From Marivita cryptomonadis (GTDB lineage Bacteria > Pseudomonadota > Alphaproteobacteria > Rhodobacterales > Rhodobacteraceae): a stretch of DNA of 64,000 nt. Positions 8,190 to 17,153 of the stretch are shown here, one piece after another. The stretch is taken from the NCBI RefSeq assembly GCF_002115725.1, contig NZ_JFKD01000019.1, positions 1-64,000 on the forward strand, given 5' to 3'. A program made the translations under genes and the position numbers. Every line of letters starts with the position of its first letter. Within the stretch, counting starts at the first letter, position 1. The notes under the pieces are model-generated. The model had not been told where the DNA came from. It was given only the letters and a program-made list of their open reading frames with translations, and ran no database searches.

Positions 8190-11048
8190 TCAGTCTTGAT
8201 TTGGAATTCCGAGCTCCGCCCAAAGCTCGCGCGGTGCTGGCGAAGCTAATTCCCACTGTACTTCAATTGGTTTCTCGCCTTCCCATCCGGCGAACCTGGG
8301 TTGCCCGCAGTAGATGAACGGGTTGACCTTGCCGTTCACCTTATTACCGCGCCGGATGAATAAATGCACTTCATGACCTTCCTCACCGCTGATAATCCTG
8401 CCGTGTTTGCTGTCCTGCCGCGTCTGATTCTGGCTGAACCATTTCAGCCGTGACGGGCTGAGAAACGCGTTCTCGTAGGTCAGGTCCTGTGTCGAGACAT
8501 TGGCGAGAAGGATCATGATCTTCTTCGCCGCCAGCGCCTTCATCCCGGTCCGCCAGACATTCTGCTTGTACTCTTCGCCAAAGAACTCGGCGATGTCAGG
8601 CACGTAATAGCGCTGCCAAAGCTCCAGAGCTTGTGGCTGTCCGACAAAGGTCGCGGACGCCTCGGCGGCCTCGCGCACGATGGGCGTTTCCGCCAGGCGC
8701 CATTCGACCAACTCGCGCACGAGCGGTTCCAACTCGCCGGAGGCGTCAGGTCGCGCCAGCCGAAATCCGTCGCTGCCCTGAGCCAGGTGCGGGTTGAAGG
8801 CCAGCTCTGACACGCCTTCGCTCGGTCGCCGCCCGGCTACGACGTCGCGCAATCCGGTCAAGGCGGATCGAGATAAGCCTTTGGGACGTTCCAACTCACG
8901 CAATAGACGACCGTGAGTAGCGAAGGGACGTTCAGCCAAGAGGTCGCCCATGTCTCGTACGAAATCAAACCAGCCGCCATGGCCGGATGCGCGGGGATCG
9001 AAGCCGTTGCGGAAGACTTCGACAGCCGTGGGGCGGATGCCATTCCGGTCCCGGAAGTCGACATAGAAGGCTTCGAGCTCCGCCGCGCCTTCCTTCGGGT
9101 GGAGGAGATTGCGCAGTATGTCGATGACCTCGAGCTCATAGGTGATCTCGCAGCCCTTCGGCATCTGGAAATCACCGGCTTGAAGCGCGTCCAGCTTGGT
9201 CGAGATCGAGCGATCCCCTGCGCCGGCCTGTAAAAGGGTCGCGACCTTGGTCAGGAAGCTGCGGTGGTTGCCGATATAGTCGATCACCTGCAGAACCTTG
9301 CCCTCGACGCGGCGCAGGCCGCGGCCGAGTTGCTGCAGCCAAATGATCGCGCTTTCGGTCGGGCGCAGCATCAGGACGGTGCCGATCTCTGGCACGTCCA
9401 CGCCTTCGTTGAACATGTCGACCGCGAAGAGGATGTCGATCTCGCCGCGACCGAGCGCTGCCAGGGAACTCGCGCGCGGTGCGGAGCTTTGGCCCGAATG
9501 GACGGCAACGGCCTTCAGTCCGGCGGTGCGGAAATACTCTGCCATGTAGTCGGCGTGGCGCATGGAACAGCAAAAGCCGATCGCGGGACCGGTTGCGCGT
9601 TTGCGGTATTGATCCAGAGCGTTCAGTGCCCGGGCCTCGGTGGCCAGGGCTGCGTCCAGTGCGGTCGGATCGAACTGGCCGGAGCGCCAGGGGATCTGGG
9701 CATAATCCACGTCATCCGGCACACCGAAATAGTGGAAGGGCGACAGGTGGCCCGCGTCGATCCCGCGAAACAGGTCACATTCGTAGACGAGGTTTTCACC
9801 ACACAGGCTGAGGAGGTCCGCGCCATCGGTCCGGTCTGGTGTCGCGGTCAGACCAAGCAGGAAACCGGGTGTGAAATGCTCGATCAGCTTCTGATAGGTG
9901 CCGGCGGCGGCGTGGTGGAATTCGTCAACCACGATGTAGTCGAAATGATCCCGATCGAACTGGCGCAAGTGACCGACGCGGCCCAGTGTCTGAACCGAGG
10001 CGAAGAGGATTTCCGCATCCGCTTCTTTCTCGGTGCCCGTGTAGCGGCCAAGCTTGGCCTCGGGACGGACCTTGCGAAAGGCCGCCATCGCTTGGGTCAG
10101 AATCTCGTCGCGATGGGCGACGAAGAGAATGCGGCCCACCTTGGCATAGATCGTGTCAAAGGCGGCCAGCCAGGTCTTGCCCAGCCCGGTGGCCAGCACG
10201 ACCAGCCCGGCGCGGTGGCCGTTGGATCGGCTGTGTGCGAGCGCCGCCAACGCCTCCTGCTGAATCGTGTGCGGCTCTGGCGGCGGACCTTCATCGGCGA
10301 CGACGCGGGCAGTGAACTCGGGCATCGGTCGCGCCCTGCGACGTTTCGCATAGGCATCGATCCAAGCGGCCCTCAGGGGCTTCACCTCGGGGCGTGTCAG
10401 CAGGTCATCGAACGCGGCTGACACGCTGTCTGCTGCATCCTCGGAATGCAGGTTCCATTCCACGCCATCGGTCAACGCCGATTGGGATAGGTTCGAGCTA
10501 CCGACAATCGCCGCCCCGCGCGCATCGGCGGCGCGGAATAGCCACGCCTTGGGGTGAAAGCTGAGGCCGCCCGTCTCGAACACGAAAAGCTCCGCGCCTT
10601 CCAGGTCAAGAAGGCGCGCCAAAGCGGTCGGATCGGTGGTGTCGAGATAATCGCCCACCACGATCCGAAGCCGCCCGCCGCGGGCCAGAAGCTCCCGGAA
10701 CCAGGGCTCAAGCAGGGCCACGCCGCTGTCCATGGCAAAGGCAATCGCAAGGTCGACCGATTGCGCAGCGTCCAGCCGTTCGGCGAGCAACGGTAGCAGC
10801 GGATCGCGGCCACCGGTTGTCAGGCGTGCGCCACTGGCTTCCCGCAGGTGGAAATGGTCGTGATCGGATGCGGCAACGAAACCAGCCGTGCCGCGGCCGA
10901 GTGCGGCGCCCACTTCGGCCAGCATGGTCATCTGTTCCGGGCCGGTCAGGTCATCCCACGCCGGCACATGCCGAGGGGCGGGGATCAATCCGGCCTCACG
11001 GTGCATGCAGATCGGGCAGGTGAGGCGTGGGTCAGTCACACTCTTCAA
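8190..11048 (-). CDS. SauUSI-like PLD nuclease-helicase (DUF3427 type) with HIT-like N-terminus
   Basis: A 952-aa protein. The N-terminus has a CPIC pair (11-14) and a histidine cluster HDHFH (63-67) resembling a HIT-type domain. A PLD-like nuclease follows (FHPKAWLF at 164-171, GSSNLS at 183-188), then an SF2 helicase: ATGLGKT (286-292), DEFHH (375-379), TATPDR (401-406) and QQLGRGLRR. The long C-terminal part fits the DUF3427 region. This order and length match the SauUSI family, NTP-dependent type IV restriction enzymes that cut modified DNA; the modification recognised here cannot be read from sequence. The frame starts with TTG at 11048 (GTG at 11039 possible); an in-frame stop just upstream excludes a longer protein. 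It is the first gene of the minus-strand defence island. Confidence 0.8.
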   Translation of the reverse strand: MKSVTDPRLTCPICMHREAGLIPAPRHVPAWDDLTGPEQMTMLAEVGAALGRGTAGFVAASDHDHFHLREASGARLTTGGRDPLLPLLAERLDAAQSVDLAIAFAMDSGVALLEPWFRELLARGGRLRIVVGDYLDTTDPTALARLLDLEGAELFVFETGGLSFHPKAWLFRAADARGAAIVGSSNLSQSALTDGVEWNLHSEDAADSVSAAFDDLLTRPEVKPLRAAWIDAYAKRRRARPMPEFTARVVADEGPPPEPHTIQQEALAALAHSRSNGHRAGLVVLATGLGKTWLAAFDTIYAKVGRILFVAHRDEILTQAMAAFRKVRPEAKLGRYTGTEKEADAEILFASVQTLGRVGHLRQFDRDHFDYIVVDEFHHAAAGTYQKLIEHFTPGFLLGLTATPDRTDGADLLSLCGENLVYECDLFRGIDAGHLSPFHYFGVPDDVDYAQIPWRSGQFDPTALDAALATEARALNALDQYRKRATGPAIGFCCSMRHADYMAEYFRTAGLKAVAVHSGQSSAPRASSLAALGRGEIDILFAVDMFNEGVDVPEIGTVLMLRPTESAIIWLQQLGRGLRRVEGKVLQVIDYIGNHRSFLTKVATLLQAGAGDRSISTKLDALQAGDFQMPKGCEITYELEVIDILRNLLHPKEGAAELEAFYVDFRDRNGIRPTAVEVFRNGFDPRASGHGGWFDFVRDMGDLLAERPFATHGRLLRELERPKGLSRSALTGLRDVVAGRRPSEGVSELAFNPHLAQGSDGFRLARPDASGELEPLVRELVEWRLAETPIVREAAEASATFVGQPQALELWQRYYVPDIAEFFGEEYKQNVWRTGMKALAAKKIMILLANVSTQDLTYENAFLSPSRLKWFSQNQTRQDSKHGRIISGEEGHEVHLFIRRGNKVNGKVNPFIYCGQPRFAGWEGEKPIEVQWELASPAPRELWAELGIPNQD

Positions 11049-11381
11049 GATTGATCTTTTCTACTGAAACCATTGGTAAGGATCGCCGCTGGCATGTCCA
11101 GGCGCTGGGGCGATGCAGCGCGGGCTCGAGTTGTCATTTCTTGCCCTGATCCCCTGCGGAAAAGTGGGACACATATCCGAAAAAATCCAATAAACATGGT
11201 GAAAGAAAAAAGTCCCACCGTCTCGTAACTTATTGTAATAAAAACAACAGTTTATGCCGCCCCCGGGCACCACTTTTACAAGATCAGATTGGCACCCTAC
11301 CGATGCTTTGCGTCTGGGCACCAAATGCGGTGCGTATGCGGGTACGCGCCCTTTCATTCACCACATTCAGCAGCTGCCACC
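11049..11381. other. Gene-free gap at the edge of the defence island
   Basis: About 330 bases between the SauUSI-like gene and the last gene of the cytochrome bd/SQR block, both on the minus strand. It should contain the promoter of the helicase genes. It includes A-rich stretches near 11180 and 11207 and a loose inverted repeat GTGGGAC/GTCCCAC (about 11165-11218, 40-base loop). No tRNA, attachment site or inverted terminal repeat was found that would define how the island was acquired. The short open frames here show no recognisable protein motif. Confidence 0.5.
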
Positions 11382-11729
11382 TTATTGCCTGGGTCGGACA
11401 AGAGACTGTATCGTGTAAACCAAAATCGCGGTGCCTATGGCTCCGGCTGTGGCAATTCCAAAGAACACTATAATGTCGACTGGCCCGCCGAGATCACTGA
11501 GTTTCGAACTGGTCACCACGAGTATGAACCAGACCGCCAAGACCGCGCCAATCGGCATGGACAGCTGTGCCAGCAGGAACTTGCGCCAAGAGATGCTGTG
11601 ATCCCGGATCAAAACGTAGATGTACGTCGCAGTGACAAGTGCCGCAGCCGCCACCAGTGTCCAGAACAAGCCGATGCCGAAGATTTCTTCGAATACGGCG
11701 AGGATTGTGCCAAACGTCATATCTTTCAT
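11382..11729 (-). CDS. Small membrane protein, DUF5368-like
   Basis: A 115-aa protein with four predicted membrane segments (about residues 5-35, 45-70 and two between 75 and 110), ending in a short basic tail. It starts 11 bases after the stop of the SQR-like gene and is the last gene of the cyd-dsrE-SQR run. Length, topology and context fit the DUF5368 family that I recall beside sulfide oxidoreductase genes in Rhodobacterales, but the assignment is from memory of context rather than a diagnostic motif. A role as a membrane partner of the oxidoreductase is inferred only. Confidence 0.65.
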   Translation of the reverse strand: MKDMTFGTILAVFEEIFGIGLFWTLVAAAALVTATYIYVLIRDHSISWRKFLLAQLSMPIGAVLAVWFILVVTSSKLSDLGGPVDIIVFFGIATAGAIGTAILVYTIQSLVRPRQ

Positions 11730-11740
11730 GTCAAAGCTCC

Positions 11741-13048
11741 TTATGCGCGTCCACGCAGCATGGCGTTATAGGTCGCCTTCAAGGCCACTTCCTTCATCAG
11801 CCAGCTGATCCAAAGCTCTTCAAGCGGCGCTATGATGCCCGGGAAGGATGGGACAAGGTTGTTGTTATAATCAAATTCGACAAGCATCGCGCGACCGACG
11901 CGCGTGATCATCGGGCAGGACGTGTAGCCGTTGTACGTTTCGGTCGAGGCGCGACCCTCGATGGCAGCGATCAACCCGTCTTCGACCACTGGCACCTGCC
12001 ATTTGACCGACGCGGCCGTCTTGCCTTTGGGTACACCGGCCACATCCCCAAGTGCCCAGATTGTGTCATAGCGCAAGTGGTGCAAGGTGGCGTTATCGCA
12101 TTCGACCCAACCTTGATCGGTCCACTTGTCTGCCCAACTTAGACCGGACTGGCGGATCACTTCGGGCGCACGCTGCGGCGGGATAACGTGGATATAGTCG
12201 TATTCGCGGGTGACCGCGCCATCTGGAGTAACAAACGTGGCTGTCTTTGCGCCAGCGTCGATGCCGCTGAGCACGTGGGAATAGGCGGGTGTGATACCTC
12301 TGTCACCGAACAACATCCGCACCTTTTCAGACACGATGGGCACGCCGAACAGGCTGTCATTGTTGGACATGTAATGCACATCCAACTTGCCACGTGTGTT
12401 AGCCGTTCGAGCAATATCTTCGATCAGGAATGTGTGTTTGAGCGGCGCACCCGCGCATTTCATCTCGGTTGCGGGGCGGGTGAACAGGCCTACGCCACCT
12501 GTTTCAGTATAGGCCTGCGCGGCCTGCCATGTGGCGGCGGCGTATTGCGGACCGGCGTAAAGCGCACCGATGCCATTCTTGCCGACCATGTCAAGCGAGA
12601 AACCATCTATGGCATCGTGGTCCAAGATCAGGCCCGGGGCCACGACAAGGAAATCATAGGCAATGGATTGACCGCCCGCGGTATCGACAGTCTTGGCCTC
12701 TGGGTCGATGGCGGATGCAGCCTCGGCGATCAGGGTCACGCTCTTGGGCAGCCAGTCTGTTGTCTTGGACACCACATAGTTTTCGGGTTTCAAACCAGCA
12801 GCCACAAGTGACAAGCCCGGTTGATACAAATGCTCAGCGCGCGGGTCGATCACCGTAATCTGCGCACCGTCAAGACGTTCAACCAACCGGTTCGCAAGCG
12901 ACGTGCCCCCGGCGCCAGCGCCGATGATCACGATACGTGCCTTGGTGGCGACCTGCGCCGCGGCGCGCTGTGCCCCGCCGGTCGCAGCCAGTGCGGCACC
13001 GCCAGCCGCGAGCGACAGCATCTGTCGTCTGTTCAGCTTGATGTCCAT
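11741..13048 (-). CDS. Sulfide:quinone oxidoreductase-like flavoprotein, Tat-exported
   Basis: The start is ATG 13048, preceded by GGAGG nine bases upstream; a longer frame begins at 13099 but lacks a ribosome site. The 435-aa protein begins with a twin-arginine signal (NRRQMLSLAAGG), so it is probably exported folded with FAD. The FAD-binding motif GAGAGG is at 43-48. Two cysteines sit in the SQR signatures KCAGAPLK (C198) and GYTSCPMIT (C378), the pair that carries sulfide-derived sulfur. The family oxidises sulfide and passes electrons to quinone or cytochrome. It lies downstream of cydABX and two DsrE genes, suggesting sulfide handling linked to bd-type respiration. A flavocytochrome-c-like electron acceptor cannot be excluded. 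Confidence 0.8.
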   Translation of the reverse strand: MDIKLNRRQMLSLAAGGAALAATGGAQRAAAQVATKARIVIIGAGAGGTSLANRLVERLDGAQITVIDPRAEHLYQPGLSLVAAGLKPENYVVSKTTDWLPKSVTLIAEAASAIDPEAKTVDTAGGQSIAYDFLVVAPGLILDHDAIDGFSLDMVGKNGIGALYAGPQYAAATWQAAQAYTETGGVGLFTRPATEMKCAGAPLKHTFLIEDIARTANTRGKLDVHYMSNNDSLFGVPIVSEKVRMLFGDRGITPAYSHVLSGIDAGAKTATFVTPDGAVTREYDYIHVIPPQRAPEVIRQSGLSWADKWTDQGWVECDNATLHHLRYDTIWALGDVAGVPKGKTAASVKWQVPVVEDGLIAAIEGRASTETYNGYTSCPMITRVGRAMLVEFDYNNNLVPSFPGIIAPLEELWISWLMKEVALKATYNAMLRGRA

Positions 13049-13083
13049 AAGTGTATTCCTCCGCATACATCCGAAGTGAAGAT

Positions 13084-13116
13084 GAAAAAGCCCACGCACC
13101 TTTGGGTCCGCGGGCC
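13084..13116 (-). terminator. Hairpin plus T-run between dsrE and SQR gene
   Basis: Read on the minus strand, GCCCGC (13110-13115) can pair with GTGGGC (13090-13095; one G-U pair), and TTTTT follows at once. It lies between the second DsrE gene and the SQR gene, so it could be a partial terminator lowering expression of the oxidoreductase and DUF5368 genes. Confidence 0.45.
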
Positions 13117-13122
13117 TTGGTT

Positions 13123-13560
13123 TCAGTAGCTTGCGATCCGTGCGTTCGGTGCAATCATTGCCGCTGCCATTGCGGGCGGTTGAGCCACGGTCACACCGTC
13201 CATCAACACATCAGCCTGCGCGCCTTTGCCGGGTAGGTAGATGGCGCAAACCTCGACTTTGGCTTCGGGCATACCGGCGATCTTGGTAAGCAGGCCTTTG
13301 GGGCTCATATCAAGAGGTGGTTGCGGTGCGGTGGCAGACGCGGGCGCGTCTTTCAGCGCAAGGTCACCTGCTGGACCACAAAGCAGAATATGAGGTGCTG
13401 CGCCTTGCTGCGCGGCCTGCATCGCAAGAACTATCGCCATCAACTGGGTCTGTGGTTCCGGCGCAGTCAGAATTGTGACCAGTGTTTCGGGGGCCTCTTG
13501 TGCAAGCACGGGTCCGGTCAGGACCATTGCGGCACAGGCAGCGAGGATGATCTTTTTCAT
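13123..13560 (-). CDS. Periplasmic DsrE-family protein
   Basis: A 145-aa protein with a signal peptide (MKKIILAACAAMVLTGPVLAQ). The mature part has the DsrE-like layout: a helix (MAIVLAMQAAQQG), the strand/turn HILLCGPAGDLAL with a cysteine at the usual sulfur-carrying place, then VEVCAIYLPGKG and VLMDGVTVAQPPAM. DsrE/TusD relatives carry or relay sulfane sulfur. Its position directly before the SQR gene suggests it accepts or delivers sulfur in the periplasm. A decayed copy of a close relative lies at 38693-38984. The gene is 105 bases from cydX with a stable hairpin between them. Confidence 0.75.
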   Translation of the reverse strand: MKKIILAACAAMVLTGPVLAQEAPETLVTILTAPEPQTQLMAIVLAMQAAQQGAAPHILLCGPAGDLALKDAPASATAPQPPLDMSPKGLLTKIAGMPEAKVEVCAIYLPGKGAQADVLMDGVTVAQPPAMAAAMIAPNARIASY

Positions 13561-13597
13561 GTTGAGTATCCTTTGAAGAGTTCGAAGTGTTTTGGGC

Positions 13598-13629
13598 GCG
13601 CGGACCCCTTGCCATAACGGGGCCCGCGC
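13598..13629 (-). other. Stable intercistronic hairpin after cydX
   Basis: In the minus-strand RNA an 11-bp stem (GCGCGGGCCCC with GGGGUCCGCGC, one G-U pair) closes a 10-base loop. There is no T-run behind it, so it looks more like an RNA-stability or processing element protecting the cyd message than a terminator. Confidence 0.5.
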
Positions 13630-13664
13630 AGGACTGGGGGAGGAAGGAACAAGCCCCCGGTCGT

Positions 13665-13802
13665 TCAGTGGGTGTCTTCACCCATCGGACAGTCACCTTC
13701 GTCCGAGAAACAGGCGTCGGTCCGCATCTCGAGCCAGATTGCGTTCAGAACAGCGAACAGTGCGGCGAGAGGAAGGCCAAGAAGCCAAGCGAAATACCAC
13801 AT
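13665..13802 (-). CDS. cydX: CydX, small subunit of cytochrome bd oxidase
   Basis: A 45-aa gene easily missed by gene callers. It begins MWYFAWLLGLPLAALFAVLN, the highly characteristic CydX start (MWYFAW, one membrane helix, then NAIWLE). CydX packs against CydA and stabilises the haems of bd-type quinol oxidase. The tail is longer and more acidic than in E. coli and holds two cysteines (DACF, GDCP). GGA lies 8-10 bases before the ATG. Unusually, a DsrE gene separates it from cydB. Confidence 0.9.
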   Translation of the reverse strand: MWYFAWLLGLPLAALFAVLNAIWLEMRTDACFSDEGDCPMGEDTH

Positions 13803-13820
13803 GGTTTTGATCCTTTCGGG

Positions 13821-14282
13821 TTACCAAGCGAGGGTTTTGACATCGGGGTCGAAAAGCAAATCTTCGACAATGGGCCATGTCCCCATAGTCACGCCGTCGA
13901 TATAGTCGGCCTCGGTCAGCCCGGCGGCTTTGGAACAGGCACTGCACATGATCACCTGCCCACCATCCGCGATGAACGCGGTCAGCATGTCTTGGATCGA
14001 AGTGCCGTTTTCGGCCATGAGCCCGTGAATGTGGCTGGCACGCTTTTTGTCGGCCAAATAGACGGCCCGTACGTTCAGCCAGATTGCAACAGGCTCATGC
14101 CCGTTCTTGAGTGCCTTTTCATGGGCGAACATGATGGCTTTCGCGGCAGACCAAGTGTCGTCTGTCGTCAGGTTGACAAAGAGACCGGGCTTTTCGGCGC
14201 TTTGGGCGAGTGCTGGGGTTGTTGGACCCAAACTGGCGGTGGCAATTGCGATTGCGGCCAGAGCGGTAGCGATACGTTTCAT
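13821..14282 (-). CDS. Periplasmic DsrE-family protein between cydB and cydX
   Basis: A 153-aa protein with an N-terminal signal peptide ending near ALAQS. The mature domain has the DsrE layout, with FVNLTTDD at the first strand, a helix containing FAHEKALKNGHEPVAIWLN, and VIMCSACSKAAGL, where the cysteine pair is in the position of the sulfur-relay cysteine. It sits 11 bases after cydB and 18 bases before cydX, inside the oxidase operon. This suggests a role tied to bd oxidase, for example handling sulfide or sulfane sulfur close to the quinone-oxidising system; function is inferred. Confidence 0.75.
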   Translation of the reverse strand: MKRIATALAAIAIATASLGPTTPALAQSAEKPGLFVNLTTDDTWSAAKAIMFAHEKALKNGHEPVAIWLNVRAVYLADKKRASHIHGLMAENGTSIQDMLTAFIADGGQVIMCSACSKAAGLTEADYIDGVTMGTWPIVEDLLFDPDVKTLAW

Positions 14283-14293
14283 TGGAGGCTCCC

Positions 14294-15454
14294 TCAGTAA
14301 ACTGTGTCAGCGTTTTCAGTAACTTGTGCTTCGGTGACTTTGCCCCAGAGCACTTTGTAAACCCATGCGGTGTACATCAGGATCAGCGGCATAAAGATCG
14401 CCGTGACGACCAGCATGATGAACAACGTCTGATGCGACGACGAGGCGTCCCACACGGTGAGAGAGCTGTTGGGATCGAGGGTGGAAGGCAGAATGAACGG
14501 GAACATGGTCAGGCCGACAGACGAAATGATCCCGAGGATTCCCATCTTGGACCAGAGCAGCGTCGACACCTCGCGCCCGGCCTTCAGACCAAGCACGGCA
14601 AGCGCGATCCCGACAAATGCCATAACTGGCGCAATCACGATCCACGGACGCTCGGCATAGGCCGACAGCCACGACCCACCGCGGGCCACTTCGGAATAGA
14701 GCGGATTGGACGGGCCATTGGCCGCGACCTCGCCCAAGGCAAAGCCATCAACTCCAAAGGCCAGCCACAGACCCGCCAGCGCATAGCCCGCAGCAGCGAC
14801 GATCCCTGCCTTGATCCCGATGGCGCGTGCGCGTTCGGCAACAACGCCTTCAGCTTTCAAAGACAGCCATGCCGCCCCGTGCATCAGCAGCATCGACAAC
14901 GAGACCACCCCAGCAAGCAACGCAAAGGGGCGCAGCAGACCGATGAACTTGATGGCAAAGTTGCCCGGATACATCGGCATCAAGTCTTCGGTCAGGTAGA
15001 ACGGAACACCCAAGAGCACGTTGCCGACAGCCACGCCAAACAATAGCGAAGGCACGGCACCGCCTGCAAACAACGCCCAGTCCCAGCGTGTGCGCCATGC
15101 CGCGCCCTCGCGCTTGGACCGGTACTTGAACGCCACCGGGCGTACGATGAAGGCGGCTAGCACCACGAACATCGCAAGGTAAAAGCCCGAGAAGCTGACC
15201 GCGTAAAGTGGCGGCCAAGCGGCAAAGATCGCGCCGCCCCCAAGGATGAACCACACTTGGTTGCCTTCCCAGACCGGGCCGACTGTATTAATCGCCACGC
15301 GGCGTTCCACGTCGGTCTTGGCGACGAAGGGCAGCAGTGCGCCTACCCCCATATCGAACCCGTCGGTCAGGGCAAATCCAATCAGCAGCACACCAAGAAG
15401 CGCCCACCAGATCACGCGAAGGATATCGTATTCGATCAGTTCAAAGAGGATCAT
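14294..15454 (-). CDS. cydB: Cytochrome bd ubiquinol oxidase subunit II
   Basis: A 386-aa polytopic membrane protein. The first helix and following segment carry the CydB signature (GFALTDGFDMGVGALLPF, VGPVWEGNQVWFILGGG), and about eight to nine hydrophobic segments follow. CydB scaffolds CydA in the quinol oxidase, which reduces oxygen at very low tension without pumping protons. It starts 5 bases after the cydA stop and is followed 11 bases later by a DsrE gene. Length is typical of bd-I type CydB. Confidence 0.93.
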   Translation of the reverse strand: MILFELIEYDILRVIWWALLGVLLIGFALTDGFDMGVGALLPFVAKTDVERRVAINTVGPVWEGNQVWFILGGGAIFAAWPPLYAVSFSGFYLAMFVVLAAFIVRPVAFKYRSKREGAAWRTRWDWALFAGGAVPSLLFGVAVGNVLLGVPFYLTEDLMPMYPGNFAIKFIGLLRPFALLAGVVSLSMLLMHGAAWLSLKAEGVVAERARAIGIKAGIVAAAGYALAGLWLAFGVDGFALGEVAANGPSNPLYSEVARGGSWLSAYAERPWIVIAPVMAFVGIALAVLGLKAGREVSTLLWSKMGILGIISSVGLTMFPFILPSTLDPNSSLTVWDASSSHQTLFIMLVVTAIFMPLILMYTAWVYKVLWGKVTEAQVTENADTVY

Positions 15455-15459
15455 CTTTC

Positions 15460-17073
15460 TTACTCCGCAGGTGTGGCAGCAAGGGTCGGAGCGGGAGTCT
15501 CAGAGCGCAGCCGCGCTTCGTGCCGTTCCTGCCAAGCATTGGTTTCTTCGACGTCCTGGAACGGGCCCTTGCGGATGTATTTCACCATCAGGCTCACCTC
15601 GATCACGAAGAGGACCGAATAGAAGATCAGGAACCCGGCCAATGTGATCAGCAGATCCGCGATGCTCAGGTGCGATGCGCTGAGCGCTGTCGGGAGCACG
15701 CCGTCCACAGTCCAGGGCTGGCGGCCGAACTCAGCCACGAACCAGCCCAGTTCGGCAGCGATCCAAGGCGTCGGGATGATGGCAACTGCCGCATAAAGTG
15801 ACCAGCGTGGGAACTGCATGTTCCGGAACGAGGCGCGGTAGAAGAAATAGGCCATCACCGCGATAAAGCTGAAACCAAGCGCAACCATAAGTCGGAAGGC
15901 CCAGAAGAGTGGCGCGACACCGGGAACGGTATCATCCGCCGCCATCTTGATCTGTGACTCAGAAGCGTCGCGCGGATCATCGACATACTGCTTCAGCAGC
16001 AAAGCATAACCCAGGTTGTCGGAATGCGCCTCGAAAGTCTCGCGCACTTCCGGCGGCGTCACCTCGCGTTGTTCGCGAATGGTCATCAGAGCGTCATATG
16101 CAATCAGGCCATCGCGGATTTTCACTTCGGATTCAGCGACCAGATCATTGATGCCCGGGATTTCCTGTGTCAGCGACCGTGTCCCAATGAGGCCCATCGC
16201 CCAAGGGATTTCGACAGCGTAATGCGTCTCACGCGCTTCCTGGTCCGGGAAACCGATAGCGGTGAACGGTGCGGGTGCGTCATGCGTTTCCCACATCGCC
16301 TCAATCGCGGCGAGTTTCATCTTCTGTGTGTGGCTCGCCGAATATCCGGACTCGTCGCCGAGAACGACCACGGACAAAGCGGCGGCAAGGCCGAAGGCGG
16401 ACGCGACTGCGATGGACCGGCGGGCAAGATCCTTGTGTTTGTTCTGGATCAGGTAGAGCGCCGAGACACCCAGCACGAAGACTGATGCCGTGACATATCC
16501 CGCCGAAACGGTGTGTACGAATTTCGCTTGCGCCACCTCGTTGAACAACACGTCGAAGAATGATGTCATCTCCATACGCATTGTGTCGGGGTTGAATTCA
16601 GCCCCGACTGGATTCTGCATCCAGCCATTGGCAATCAAGATCCACAAAGCCGAGAAATTCGACCCGATGGCGACCAACCACGCCACCACCATGTGCTGCA
16701 CCTTGCTCAGCTTGTCCCAGCCAAAGAAGAACAGGCCGACGAATGTCGCTTCAAGGAAGAATGCCATTAACCCTTCGATGGCCAGAGGCGCGCCGAAGAT
16801 GTCGCCGACATAGTGGCTGTAATAGCTCCAGTTCATACCGAACTGGAATTCCATAGTGATGCCTGTCGCGACGCCCAGCACAAAGTTTATGCCAAACAGC
16901 GTGCCCCAGAATTTCGTCATCTGTCGCCAGATGGGGCGGTTGGTCATGACATAGACGGTCTCCATAATCGCCACGAGGATCGACAGACCCAGCGTCAGCG
17001 GCACGAAGAGAAAGTGATACATGGCCGTCAGCGCAAACTGCATGCGCGACAGCTCGACCAGTCCGATCTCCAT
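15460..17073 (-). CDS. cydA: Cytochrome bd ubiquinol oxidase subunit I
   Basis: The start at ATG 17073 is chosen because AAGGAG lies 6 bases upstream; the frame itself extends to 17094. The 537-aa protein carries the CydA landmarks: H20 (YHFLFVPLTLGL, haem b595 ligand), FFLEATFVGLFFFGWD with the proton-path glutamates, KFVHTVSAGYVT (haem b558 histidine), FRLMVALGF (methionine ligand) and GRQPW. The loop between helices 6 and 7 is long, as in the E. coli-type Q-loop. It oxidises quinol at the periplasmic face and reduces oxygen. bd oxidases resist sulfide and cyanide, which fits the DsrE and SQR neighbours. A FNR-like box lies upstream (17154-17167). Confidence 0.94.
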   Translation of the reverse strand: MEIGLVELSRMQFALTAMYHFLFVPLTLGLSILVAIMETVYVMTNRPIWRQMTKFWGTLFGINFVLGVATGITMEFQFGMNWSYYSHYVGDIFGAPLAIEGLMAFFLEATFVGLFFFGWDKLSKVQHMVVAWLVAIGSNFSALWILIANGWMQNPVGAEFNPDTMRMEMTSFFDVLFNEVAQAKFVHTVSAGYVTASVFVLGVSALYLIQNKHKDLARRSIAVASAFGLAAALSVVVLGDESGYSASHTQKMKLAAIEAMWETHDAPAPFTAIGFPDQEARETHYAVEIPWAMGLIGTRSLTQEIPGINDLVAESEVKIRDGLIAYDALMTIREQREVTPPEVRETFEAHSDNLGYALLLKQYVDDPRDASESQIKMAADDTVPGVAPLFWAFRLMVALGFSFIAVMAYFFYRASFRNMQFPRWSLYAAVAIIPTPWIAAELGWFVAEFGRQPWTVDGVLPTALSASHLSIADLLITLAGFLIFYSVLFVIEVSLMVKYIRKGPFQDVEETNAWQERHEARLRSETPAPTLAATPAE

Positions 17074-17153
17074 GAGATGCTCCTTAAATACCAATTAATT
17101 CGCATCACAGATGCGGATTAAAAGCTTCATATGCTGATTCCGAAATGTGTTAT

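Noticed and set aside
9264..10421. Long plus-strand open frame (385 codons) opposite the SauUSI-like helicase
   Set aside because: It is antisense to conserved helicase motifs and its composition is a shadow of GC-rich coding.
11061..11357. 98-codon minus-strand open frame in the island-edge gap
   Set aside because: No motif, no ribosome site, and an odd residue composition.
11049..11381. Possible island attachment site
   Set aside because: No tRNA end, direct repeat pair or integrase was found in the window.
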